Part shown: piece after piece, positions 52,735-61,700 of the stretch | Position numbering within the stretch: position 1 is the first letter of the stretch | Layout: every line of letters begins with the position of its first letter | From: JAAZKI01 sp012799905 | GTDB taxonomy: Bacteria; Verrucomicrobiota; Lentisphaeria; Oligosphaerales; Oligosphaeraceae | DNA: 64,000 bases | Reading direction: 5' to 3' | NCBI GenBank assembly: GCA_050949415.1 | Contig: JBMNFR010000015.1 | Location: 248,001 to 312,000, forward strand | The notes under the pieces: generated by a model | Database searches by the model: none | What the model was told of the DNA's origin: nothing | What the model saw: the letters and a program-made list of their open reading frames with translations, nothing else | Position numbers and translations under genes: made by a program

Positions 52735-54084
52735 ATGCACCCACAAAACATGAACATTAGCATCGAGGAGTTGGCCAACATTGATTTTTCCATCTCCCGC
52801 GTCGGTGTCCCCACTCTTGACTCTCCGCTCAAGGACGTCATTTTTGTCGGCGACTCTGAGTCCATCACCTACTGCGCTGACCGCAACATCAACACCGAGC
52901 TCTATGCTGCCGGCAAGAACGTGCCGGCTTTCGTTGCTGCCGGGCCGCGGAAAAAGCTGTACCATGATGCTACCTGGACGCGGGCGGCCATCGTGACCTG
53001 CGGCGGTCTTTGCCCTGGCCTCAACGACGTTATCAAGGCCCTGGTCAACACCCTCTATTACACCTACAAGGTGGACAACATCTTCGGGATTCAATACGGT
53101 TACAGCGGGCTGATCCCGTCCAACGGCCTGAAGCCGATTGTTCTTAATCCCGATATTGTTGACGGCATCCACACCACTGGCGGCTCTATTTTGGGTTCAT
53201 CGCGCGGGCGTCAGGACACCGAGGAAATCGTCCGCACCCTTGACCGTCTCAACATCAATATTTTATTCACCATTGGCGGGGACGGCACGCAGCGCGGCGC
53301 GCACGACATTGCCACTGAACTGAAGAAGCGCAACCTTCCGGTCAGCGTCATCGGCATTCCGAAAACGATTGACAACGACCTTAGCTTCATGGACAAGACA
53401 TTCGGTTTTGAAACGGCGGTCCAGGTGGCGGCGCCGATCATCTCCTGCGCCCACAACGAGGCCAAGGGGTACCTTAATGGCGTTGGCCTGATCAAGCTAA
53501 TGGGGCGCGATTCCGGCTTTATCGCCGCCTATGCCAGCCTGGCCAATTCCCTGGTCAACTTTTGCCTCATCCCGGAAGTCCAGTTCGAGCTGTACGGTGA
53601 GTACGGCCTTCTGCCGGCCCTGGAAAGACGCCTGCTCCGCAAGCAGCACGCAGTCATCGTCGTTGCTGAAGGCGCCGGCCAGAACCTGTTCAAAGACGAC
53701 GGCGAAATCACTGTCGACAAATCCGGCAACAAACTTCACAAGGATATCGGCATCCTCCTGAAGGATGAAATCACACGTTATATGAAAAGCCGCAATGTTG
53801 ATTGCAGCATGAAATACATTGATCCGAGCTACATCCTCCGGAGCACTCCCGCCAATGGCATGGACTCCATTTTCTGCCTGCACCTGGCTCAACACGCCGT
53901 GCATGCTGCTATGGCCGGCATGACTGACGTCGTCGTCGCCAACTGGCAAGGAAACTTTACTTATGTGCCGACGAGTCTGGCGACCAGCTCGCGTCGCAAA
54001 ATCGACCCGCGCGGCCAGCTCTGGCAAAGCGTGCTGCTCTCGACCCGGCAGAATACCGACTGGCCCAGTAAAGCTGCGGAGTGA
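52735..54084 (+). CDS. 6-phosphofructokinase (ATP-type by key residues)
   Basis: 449 residues from the ATG at 52735 (MHPQNMNISIEEL). Signature motifs are VTCGGLCPGLND, GGSILGSSRGR, FTIGGDGTQRGA, IPKTIDNDL with catalytic Asp, and LIKLMGRDSGFIA. The Gly in GGDGT corresponds to E. coli Gly104 and predicts ATP use. The Lys in PKTIDND is the residue seen in PPi enzymes and in the plant-type ATP-PFKs of similar length. It phosphorylates fructose 6-phosphate in glycolysis. The frame continues upstream but lacks a good start. Confidence 0.9.
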   Translation: MHPQNMNISIEELANIDFSISRVGVPTLDSPLKDVIFVGDSESITYCADRNINTELYAAGKNVPAFVAAGPRKKLYHDATWTRAAIVTCGGLCPGLNDVIKALVNTLYYTYKVDNIFGIQYGYSGLIPSNGLKPIVLNPDIVDGIHTTGGSILGSSRGRQDTEEIVRTLDRLNINILFTIGGDGTQRGAHDIATELKKRNLPVSVIGIPKTIDNDLSFMDKTFGFETAVQVAAPIISCAHNEAKGYLNGVGLIKLMGRDSGFIAAYASLANSLVNFCLIPEVQFELYGEYGLLPALERRLLRKQHAVIVVAEGAGQNLFKDDGEITVDKSGNKLHKDIGILLKDEITRYMKSRNVDCSMKYIDPSYILRSTPANGMDSIFCLHLAQHAVHAAMAGMTDVVVANWQGNFTYVPTSLATSSRRKIDPRGQLWQSVLLSTRQNTDWPSKAAE

Positions 54085-54192
54085 TGAGAAACTGCTGCTT
54101 TATCCGCAGATTACGCTGATGACGCAGATTTTTTTAGGGTGTGTTGCGCGAGAATACTAGTCGCAAAGCGGCTAACACACTGAAAGTGCGAA

Positions 54193-54270
54193 ACATACGG
54201 CAAGCTAAAGCTTGAACTACATACGGCAAGCTAAAGCTTGAACTACATACGGCAAGCTAAAGCTTGAACT
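54193..54270. repeat. 26-bp tandem repeat, three units, with an internal palindrome
   Basis: Each unit carries CGGCAAGCTAAAGCTTGAAC, containing the palindrome CAAGCT-AA-AGCTTG. Single related units occur near 1631 and 2353, and in reverse near 23519. It fills most of the gap between the phosphofructokinase and NUDIX genes. Confidence 0.85.
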
Positions 54271-54304
54271 ACGTGCGCATTGTCCACTACCCTTTCGAGA
54301 CAGC

Positions 54305-54835
54305 ATGAGTCCCGCCAACCCTATTCCGGAAATGTTTGAAATCGTCGATGAGGCGGGCAAGGTCATTGGCATCGCTCCCCGGCGCCAATGTCATGGCAAT
54401 CCCGCGCTCATTCACCGTTCCGTGCATATCATCGTCCTCTCCCGGGACGGCCGTATTTTGCTCCAGAAGCGCTCGGCTGACAAAGACATTCAGCCGGGGA
54501 AATGGGACACGGCGGTCGGCGGCCATCTGCTTGTCGGCGAAGACTATGAAACTGCGGCCCGGCGCGAACTGAGCGAGGAGATCGGCCTGCCCGCCAGCAC
54601 GCCGCTGCAAGCAGTGTTCACGCTCAAGGTGCGCAATGCCATTGAGTCCGAGAACGTGCAGGTGTTCCTCGCTGTCAGCGATGGACCTTTCCAAGCCCAG
54701 GCTTCGGAAATCGACGAATTGCGCTTTTGGACCTGGCCTGAAATCGACGCTGCCCTCCCGACTGCCGTCTTCACCCCCATCCTGACCCAGGAATTGGCCA
54801 AACTGCGCACGATGCCGACTCCCCAGGCGCCATGA
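54305..54835 (+). CDS. NUDIX hydrolase (IPP-isomerase/YfcD-like)
   Basis: 176 residues. The Nudix box is complete: GGHLLVGEDYETAARRELSEEIGL (G-x5-E-x7-REUxEExGU). The preceding region FEIVDEAGKVIGIAPRRQCHGNPALIHRSVHIIVLSRDGRILLQKRS is the layout of the YfcD/IPP-isomerase-like subgroup. Members hydrolyse nucleoside diphosphates linked to another group; the substrate is unknown. No obvious Shine-Dalgarno sequence precedes the ATG at 54305. The frame begins 34 bp after the last tandem repeat unit. Confidence 0.9.
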   Translation: MSPANPIPEMFEIVDEAGKVIGIAPRRQCHGNPALIHRSVHIIVLSRDGRILLQKRSADKDIQPGKWDTAVGGHLLVGEDYETAARRELSEEIGLPASTPLQAVFTLKVRNAIESENVQVFLAVSDGPFQAQASEIDELRFWTWPEIDAALPTAVFTPILTQELAKLRTMPTPQAP

Positions 54836-54916
54836 CCAGCGTAACGTCTTCAAAACGCCAGGGCAGCCCTGGCGGCTAATCCCTTAGTCAACCCTATCAC
54901 AGCAAGGAAGCCGCAC

Positions 54917-55306
54917 ATGGACTTCTACACCCTGGTTCGGCCAGAGCATCTCAATCACTACGGCTATCTCTTCGGCGGCAGCATGCTGAAGTGGGTCGAT
55001 GAATACGCCTACATTGCCGCGCTGCGCGAATTCCCCAGCTGCCGCCTCGTCACCAGGGCCATGGATGCGGCGTCCTTCACCCAAAGCGTCAATAACGGCG
55101 CCCTACTCCGCTTCCGCGTCCAGCGCATCCACTTGGGTCGGACGTCTGCCACCTACCGGGTCACTGTCGTCGCCCGCGATTTCCAGGCCAGTGACGTCTA
55201 TCCCGTCTTCGAAATCTCTGTCACGATGGTGTCAATCTCTGCGGACGGGAAGAAATCCCCTCTCCCGGAGCCCGTAGTCATCGGCGATGGTCTTGACTGC
55301 GACTAA
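54917..55306 (+). CDS. Acyl-CoA thioesterase, hotdog fold (YciA/BFIT-like)
   Basis: 129 residues. VRPEHLNHYGYLFGGSMLKWVDEYAYIAALRE is the hotdog motif in which an Asn/His-x-Gly-x-LFGG loop precedes the central helix with the catalytic Asp. VRAMDAASFTQSV-like and LRFRVQRIHLGRTSATYRVTV strands complete the fold. It hydrolyses acyl-CoA thioesters as a multimer in the cytoplasm. AAGGA lies 10 bp before the ATG. It is downstream of the NUDIX gene by about 80 bp. Confidence 0.88.
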   Translation: MDFYTLVRPEHLNHYGYLFGGSMLKWVDEYAYIAALREFPSCRLVTRAMDAASFTQSVNNGALLRFRVQRIHLGRTSATYRVTVVARDFQASDVYPVFEISVTMVSISADGKKSPLPEPVVIGDGLDCD

Positions 55307-55553
55307 AGAAAACATCCGTCAAAACCGAACTGCGGGCACCGCTTTTCAACGTTGCGGCAGCATGCTCATAAAACCATAATTCGCCAGCCAAGAAACTTGT
55401 TTTTTATACGGTTCAACGGTATACTATGTATAGATTATGTTATGAAAACATGAAAATCTGCGATTTTCGCAGGCCAAGTCACGCACGTTGCACCATGGCG
55501 ACTTCCAACCTGCTCAACTTCTGTCTCCATATAGCGCCATAAGGAGAAAAATC
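55307..55553 (+). promoter_or_regulatory. Upstream region of the prepilin-like gene cluster
   Basis: The 247-bp gap contains an AT-rich stretch near 55395-55450 (TTGTTTTTTATACGG then TATACTATGTATAGATTATG), the most likely promoter zone for the cluster. The exact -35/-10 pair is ambiguous. Confidence 0.3.
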
Positions 55554-56219
55554 ATGTCCAGAAAACGCTTCACCCTGATTGAACTTTTGGTCGTGATCGC
55601 CATCATCGCGATTCTGGCCGCCATGCTTTTGCCTGCCTTGTCCAAAGCGCGGGAAAAAGCGCGGGCGATCTCCTGCACGAATAACCAGAAGCAGATCGGG
55701 CTGGGTTCTTACATGTACCTTGACGAATATGACGACTACCTGTTCAAGGCGTCCTACAACCCCGGGGACGGCTCAGCCGAATGCCGCATCATCGGCTTTC
55801 TTTACCCCTACGTCGGCGATGTGAAGCCGTTCTATTGTCCCAGCCAGGCCAATCCGTATGTCTACACGGAATACCTTCCTGACCGCTCCCAGAGCTTCCC
55901 GGGCTGCAAAATCAGCTATATCTGCAACATGCGCGCCCATCCGCACTCATACATCCACAGGAAGTTCACCAATTGCAAGACTCCGTCCTCGACCATCAGC
56001 ATCGGCCCCAACGCCCATCCAACCGCCTCGCCGACAGCGCAGTTCAACTGGTCATCCAATGGCCGAACCCCATCGAGCGGCTTCAACGACTGGGCTCGCT
56101 GGGAGCGCTGGCGGCATGGAAACAATGCCAACTACTTATTCCTGGACGGCCACGTCGAAACTCTGACCCCACTCAACCTGGCCTCCAGCGAATCCACCTA
56201 CTTCCCGAACATCCCCTGA
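55554..56219 (+). CDS. H-X9-DG prepilin-like protein 1 of 4
   Basis: 221 residues from the ATG at 55554 (AAGGAG upstream). The prepilin signal is MSRKR then FTLIELLVVIAIIAILAAMLL, with Glu5 kept and Arg instead of Gly before the cleavage site. The region PALSKAREKARAISCTNNQKQIGLG follows. The C-terminus carries H-X9-DG (HGNNANYLFLDG) at about 200-211. Conserved Cys pairs in the middle may form disulfides. These are type IV pilin-like surface proteins typical of Lentisphaerota and Planctomycetota; function is unproven. Confidence 0.9.
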   Translation: MSRKRFTLIELLVVIAIIAILAAMLLPALSKAREKARAISCTNNQKQIGLGSYMYLDEYDDYLFKASYNPGDGSAECRIIGFLYPYVGDVKPFYCPSQANPYVYTEYLPDRSQSFPGCKISYICNMRAHPHSYIHRKFTNCKTPSSTISIGPNAHPTASPTAQFNWSSNGRTPSSGFNDWARWERWRHGNNANYLFLDGHVETLTPLNLASSESTYFPNIP

Positions 56220-56303
56220 CCGGACAAGACGCACTGCGTCACAATGAGTCTCAATCAGTTTAATCCCTATTTCTATGCCCAGATACAAAAAGGGAAAAAA
56301 ATC

Positions 56304-56978
56304 ATGTCCAGAAAACGCTTCACCCTGATTGAATTGCTTGTCGTCATCGCCATTATCGCAATTCTGGCTGCGATGCTCTTGCCGGCGCTGAGCAAGGCTC
56401 GGGAAAAAGCGCGTGCGATCTCCTGCACGAATAACCTGAAGCAGATCGGCCTGGGAGCTTATATGTACATTGACGAATATGAAGACTACATGTTCAAGGC
56501 GGCCTACCAGAATTACAGCGACGGCGACTATTCAGCCAGATGCCGCCTCATCGGCTTTCTTTATCCTTACATCGGCGAAGTCAAGCCATTCCATTGCCCC
56601 AGCCAGGCCAGTCCGCGCGTTTACACCGAATACCTTCCTGACAACTCTCAGAGCTTCCCAGACTGTAAACTCAGCTATCTCTGCAACTTTTACGCCCATG
56701 CTCACGCGGCAGTCCACAGGAAAATCACCAATTGCAAGGCTCCATCCTCCAACATCAGCCTCGGCCCCAACGCCAGTCCCGACAACAAACCGACAGCGCA
56801 GCTCGCCTGGGGCGCCTTTGCCGGGGGCGTTTCGAGCGGTTACAACGCCTGGGCGCGCTGGGAACGCTGGCGGCATGGAAACAACGCCAACTATTTGTTC
56901 CTGGACGGCCACGTCGAAACCGTAAGCCCGCAAGGTCTGGTCTCCGGTCAATACACCTATTTCCAGGTCATCCCCTGA
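56304..56978 (+). CDS. H-X9-DG prepilin-like protein 2 of 4
   Basis: 224 residues from the ATG at 56304 (AAAGGG upstream). It has the same prepilin signal (MSRKR then FTLIELL) and the HGNNANYLFLDG motif. It differs from copy 1 mainly in the middle, with an extra YQNYSDGDYSARCR segment and an AGGVSSGYNAWARWERW segment. Its 85-bp leader region is nearly identical to that of copy 3, which points to a recent duplication. Confidence 0.9.
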   Translation: MSRKRFTLIELLVVIAIIAILAAMLLPALSKAREKARAISCTNNLKQIGLGAYMYIDEYEDYMFKAAYQNYSDGDYSARCRLIGFLYPYIGEVKPFHCPSQASPRVYTEYLPDNSQSFPDCKLSYLCNFYAHAHAAVHRKITNCKAPSSNISLGPNASPDNKPTAQLAWGAFAGGVSSGYNAWARWERWRHGNNANYLFLDGHVETVSPQGLVSGQYTYFQVIP

Positions 56979-57062
56979 CCGGACAAGACGCACTGCGTCA
57001 TAATGACTCTCAATCAGTTTAATCCCTATTTCTATGCCCAAATACAAAAAGAGAAAAACTTC

Positions 57063-57737
57063 ATGTCCAAAAAACGCTTCACCCTGATTGAATTGCTTGT
57101 CGTCATCGCCATTATCGCGATTCTAGCGGCGATGTTGCTGCCGGCCTTGTCCAAGGCTCGGGAAAAGGCGCGGGCGATTTCCTGCACCAACAACCTGAAG
57201 CAGATTGGGCTGGGAGCTTATATGTACATTGACGAATATGAAGACTACATGTTCAAGGCGTCCTACCAGAACTACAGTGACGGCGACTATTCAGCCAGAT
57301 GCCGCATCATCGGCTTTCTCTATCCCTACGTCGGCGACGTAAAGCCGTTCTATTGCCCCAGCCAGGCCGATCCGTATGTCTACACAGAATATCTTCCCGA
57401 CCGCTCCCTGAGCTTCCCTAACTGTAAGCTCAGCTATCTCTGCAACTTTAACGCCCATATGCACTCGGCAGTCCACAAGAAAATCACCAATTGCAAGGCT
57501 CCATCCTCGGCCATCAGCCTCGGCCCCAACGCCAATCCCGACAACAAACCGACGGCGCAGCTCGCTTGGGGCGCCAATGGCCGGTTCGTTTCAAGCGGCT
57601 ACAACGACTGGGCTCGCTGGGAACGCTGGCGGCATGGAAACAACGCCAACTATCTGTTCCTGGACGGCCATGTTGAAACCCTGACTCCGCTCAACCTGGC
57701 CAGCGGCCAATCCACCTATTTCCAGACTATTCCCTGA
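57063..57737 (+). CDS. H-X9-DG prepilin-like protein 3 of 4
   Basis: 224 residues from the ATG at 57063 (MSKKR then FTLIELL). It lies exactly 759 bp after copy 2, with the intervening non-coding DNA also duplicated. Most differences from copy 2 are in the exposed middle (SLSFPNCKLSYLCNFNAHMHS). The H-X9-DG motif is HGNNANYLFLDG. Confidence 0.9.
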   Translation: MSKKRFTLIELLVVIAIIAILAAMLLPALSKAREKARAISCTNNLKQIGLGAYMYIDEYEDYMFKASYQNYSDGDYSARCRIIGFLYPYVGDVKPFYCPSQADPYVYTEYLPDRSLSFPNCKLSYLCNFNAHMHSAVHKKITNCKAPSSAISLGPNANPDNKPTAQLAWGANGRFVSSGYNDWARWERWRHGNNANYLFLDGHVETLTPLNLASGQSTYFQTIP

Positions 57738-57816
57738 CTAGCAAGATGCGTTGCGTCATGCCTGTTCCCGGTCAGTTCAATTCCTGCCTCCATAATAGCG
57801 CATAAGGAGAAACGCC

Positions 57817-58488
57817 ATGTTCAGAAAACGCTTCACCCTGATTGAACTTTTGGTCGTCATCGCCATTATCGCAATTCTGGCAGCGATGCTGCTGCCGGCC
57901 TTGTCCAAGGCCCGGGAAAAGGCGCGGGCGATTTCCTGCACCAACAACCAGAAGCAGATCGGGCTGGGCGCTTATATGTACATTGACGAATTTGAAGACT
58001 ACATGTTCAAGGCGTCCTACAACGCTGGGGACGGCTCAGCTGAGTGCCGCATCATCGGCTTTCTCTATCCCTACATCGGCGACGTAAAGCCTTTCTATTG
58101 CCCCAGCCAGGCCAGTCCGTATACCTACACCGAATACCTTCCCGACCGCTCCCAGAGTTTCCCTGACTGCAAGATCAGCTATGTCTGCAACATGCGCGCC
58201 CATCGGCACTCGGCAGTCCACAAGAAGATCACCAATTGCGAGACTCCGTCCTCGACCATCAGCATCGGCCCCAACGCCTCTTATCCCGAGACCTCGGGGG
58301 CGCAGTTCGCCTGGGCAGCCAACGCTGGCAGCGTTTCGGGGAACGCCGACGCCTGGGGTCGCTGGGAACGCTGGCGCCATGGGTCCAACGCCAACTACTT
58401 GTTCCTGGACGGCCACGTCGAGACCATAAACCCGATCGGGCTGGTCAGCGGCCAATCCACCTACTTCCGGAACTTCCCCCCTCTTTGA
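57817..58488 (+). CDS. H-X9-DG prepilin-like protein 4 of 4
   Basis: 223 residues from the ATG at 57817 (AAGGAG 8 bp upstream; MFRKR then FTLIELL). It is the most divergent of the four toward the end (GSVSGNADAWGRWERW, HGSNANYLFLDG). Its upstream leader resembles that of copy 1 (CATAATAGCGCATAAGGAG versus ATATAGCGCCATAAGGAG). A strong terminator follows. Confidence 0.9.
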   Translation: MFRKRFTLIELLVVIAIIAILAAMLLPALSKAREKARAISCTNNQKQIGLGAYMYIDEFEDYMFKASYNAGDGSAECRIIGFLYPYIGDVKPFYCPSQASPYTYTEYLPDRSQSFPDCKISYVCNMRAHRHSAVHKKITNCETPSSTISIGPNASYPETSGAQFAWAANAGSVSGNADAWGRWERWRHGSNANYLFLDGHVETINPIGLVSGQSTYFRNFPPL

Positions 58489-58517
58489 CCAGACACACTG
58501 TTTCCCTGCTTTTGACC

Positions 58518-58554
58518 AGCGCCGCCGGCTTCACCTCCGGCGGCGCTTTTCTTT
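58518..58554 (+). terminator. Intrinsic terminator of the prepilin cluster
   Basis: AGCGCCGCCGG (from 58518) pairs with CCGGCGGCGCT (58537-58547), with a short loop and a TTTTCTTT tail. It lies 30 bp after the last prepilin stop. The remaining DNA to 58717 shows no gene. Confidence 0.88.
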
Positions 58555-58717
58555 GCCCTGAACATCCGTCGTCAAAGAGGCCTGATGCGGAGTTGAAGTC
58601 GCGGCCACTCCGGGACGTTGCGCATACGTCGCGCCAGCCGGTGCAAATCGCCGGGGTCAAGCCAAGCCGCGCTGGCGGCGCATCGGCCAAAGACAAGACG
58701 TTACGGCCAGTTGCGCA

Positions 58718-61700
58718 TCACAGCAGCTGGCGCAATGTTTCCATCACCAGCGGCTTATGCAGGATGCCATCAAACAGTCGCAGGTCAAAGTTATCAACCG
58801 CCTCGACGTCAGCGGTGACCGCGTAGATGCGCGCGTCCTTGCCGTTGGGCAGGCGGCGGATATTGCGAACCAGTTCCTCGCCATTCATGCCTGGCATCCA
58901 CATGTCGGTTAAAATGATGTCAAAAGCCTGGTCTTTTAGTTTTTCGAGGGCATCCGGGCCTGATTTGGCGCAGAACGCCTGCGCACCCAATTTTTTCAGC
59001 ATCGACTCCATGACCCTGAGATTCATCTCCACGTCGTCGACCACCAAAACCCGGCGTTCTTCTGTGGTCGGCTCGATAACGGTGGCCTCGGAGGTCGTTA
59101 CGACTGGCGTAGATGAAGGCGCGGCATAGTGCAACTCCCGCAAAACCAGCCGGAAGCAGCTTCCGACGCCGACTTGGCTATCCACCTCAAGGGTTCCGCC
59201 CATTTTGTCCACCTGGCGCTTGGAAATGGCCAGTCCGAGGCCGGAGCCGTCGTAGGCGCGGTTGCCGCGGGTGTCGTCTTCCTGCACAAACGGGTCGAAA
59301 ATCTTCTGCACATGGGCGGCATCAATGCCGATGCCCGTGTCGCTGACGCTTACGGTCAATTCGCCATCATCGCCGTCCACGCCTTCGGCGACGCCGTCAC
59401 CATTGAAAGACACTTCCACTTCAACGCTGCCGGTCGGGGTGAATTTAATTGCATTGCCGATTAGGTTCAGCATTACCTGGCGCAGGCGCAAATTATCCAG
59501 ATAGACATCCGGCAGATTATCCGGGCAGTTCACGCTAAAATCAAGCTTCTTTTCCTTCGCCTTATGCTTGAAGATGACGCACACGTCGTTGATCAGTCCT
59601 GCCACCTTAGTCCGAATCGGCTTAATGGTCAGCTGGTCTGCTTCGATTTTCGACAAATCCAGGATATCGCTGATTAAATTCAAGAGTGCTTTGCCTGCCG
59701 TGTTGATGGACACCAGGCAATCGTCCCGCTCTGCTTCGGTCAATGAACCCAATTGCAGCAATTCGCTGAAGCCGATCACTGAGTTCAATGGCGTCCTCAG
59801 TTCGTGACTCATCATTGCCAGGAAATAGCTCTTGGCGCGGTCGGCCGCCTGCGCCGCCTTCATGGCCGTTTCCAGATGACGCTTGCTCTCAACGAGCGCG
59901 GTGACGTCAACCAGGCTGGCGATGATATTGTTCACCTCACCACTGCGGGCGATAATCGGCTCGACGTTCATGATATAATGATGAGAACCGAACTGCACAT
60001 CCTGGGACAATGTCCGATTCGCCTTGATGACCTCTTCCAGCTGCTCATCGGCTCCCGAGGGCAGCAGGCGCCTGAACAGATCACTGAACAGCACGCCATC
60101 GGTGTTGTCATGCAGGCTGGCGCACAAATCCGCCGCTGCTGGATTCATGTTCAAAAGCGCACCGTGCCGGTCAAACAGCAGAAGCGGAATCTTGATGTGA
60201 TTGTAGATGATCTGGCGTTCCTGGATCGAAGCATCCAGGCGTTCGCGCTGCATTTCGCGTTCCTTGATCAGCGAGATGATGCGCGCTGCCGAGCGGATCA
60301 CGCTCTCGTCAACATCCGTGAATTCACGCCCGCCGGCATACTCGAATTGCAAGACTCCAAGGGTATTGCCCCGCAGGCGAATCGGCGCACAGAGCAACGA
60401 GCGCAGCCCGTCGTTGGAATCGGTGTCGACAACCTTGATGATCTCCCTGCCGCCCTCCTCCAGCCATTGTCGGAAGTGCTTCTCCAACTCCGCCAGTCCC
60501 CAGCCGCGCCAGCCCATCAGCCCTGACCTCTTCCATTCGTACTGCAAGGCGAACGACGGCCTGCCATCGGCGAACATGCCGCAGAAAACCCGCTCGCAAT
60601 GCAGCTGCGCTGCAATGATGCCAAGGATGGCGTCCATGTTCTTGTCAAAATCGTCTTCCAGCACGCTTTGCGCCAGGCAATTATTGAGCACGCGCTCATT
60701 TTCGATGTAATTGTTCAGGCGTTGAATAAGGTCATTTTTCAGCGTCTCTGCCTCGACTTGCGCGGTAATATCCTGCATGATTCCGAAGAAGGCGCCGTCC
60801 GCCTGTTCTCTTGACGACATCCGCAATCGCATGCTGCGCCTCGGGCCGGTCATCTCGGTTCGGCAGACCAATTCCACGACTGTCTTTTGCCCTTCGGTGA
60901 GTTCCAGGCAGGCACGGACAATGCTGGCGGCGTCCTCTTCCACGACCACGTCGCGCAACAGGATGCTGCTCTTGCGGGAAATGCCCATGTCTTCGTTGCC
61001 GCCCAGCCAGGTGACTCTGCCACTGCGGTCGCCTTTGAAATACGTCATCTGCGCCACTTCGGCGGCTCGGTTCAACAGCAGGTTATTGACTTCCAGCTGC
61101 TGCTTCTGCTGGTACAACTCGGTGGTGTCAATGGAAATTTCGAGCATCGACATCACCTGGCCGCTGCGGTCGAAAATCGGCTGTGCCATCACCAACAGAT
61201 GTTGCCCATCGCGGACGCACTCGGTCTGGCGGGGCTGGCGATCCTGGGCAATCTGGCGCAAGGGACACTCGGCGGGGGGAGCGCTGCGCTTGCACAGCAG
61301 GCGGAAGCATTTCTCCCCTTGCAGTTCTGCCTGGGTCTTGCCCATCTCGCGCAGGCAAAACGCATTCGCCATCGTGATTTTATAGTCAAAATCAATCATC
61401 GCCACCGACAGATTCAGGGTATCGAATATCTGTCGGTGCATATAGCTGCTGTCCGCAATGGCGTTCATCTGCCGATTCCGCTCATGCGCCAACATGAACA
61501 GATTGACCGCGTCATGGATAGTGTGGATGTCGCTTTTGGTAAATGAATGCACTGCCTTCAGATAGTGCATACACAGGAAGCCCCACAGCTTGCCTTCCAG
61601 CCACACCCCTGCCACCAGGGCGGACTTGATCCCGACTTCCTGGTAAAAGCGGGCGACATCGGCATGCGCTGGCGGCGGTCTGGAGACATTTGGCAACACG

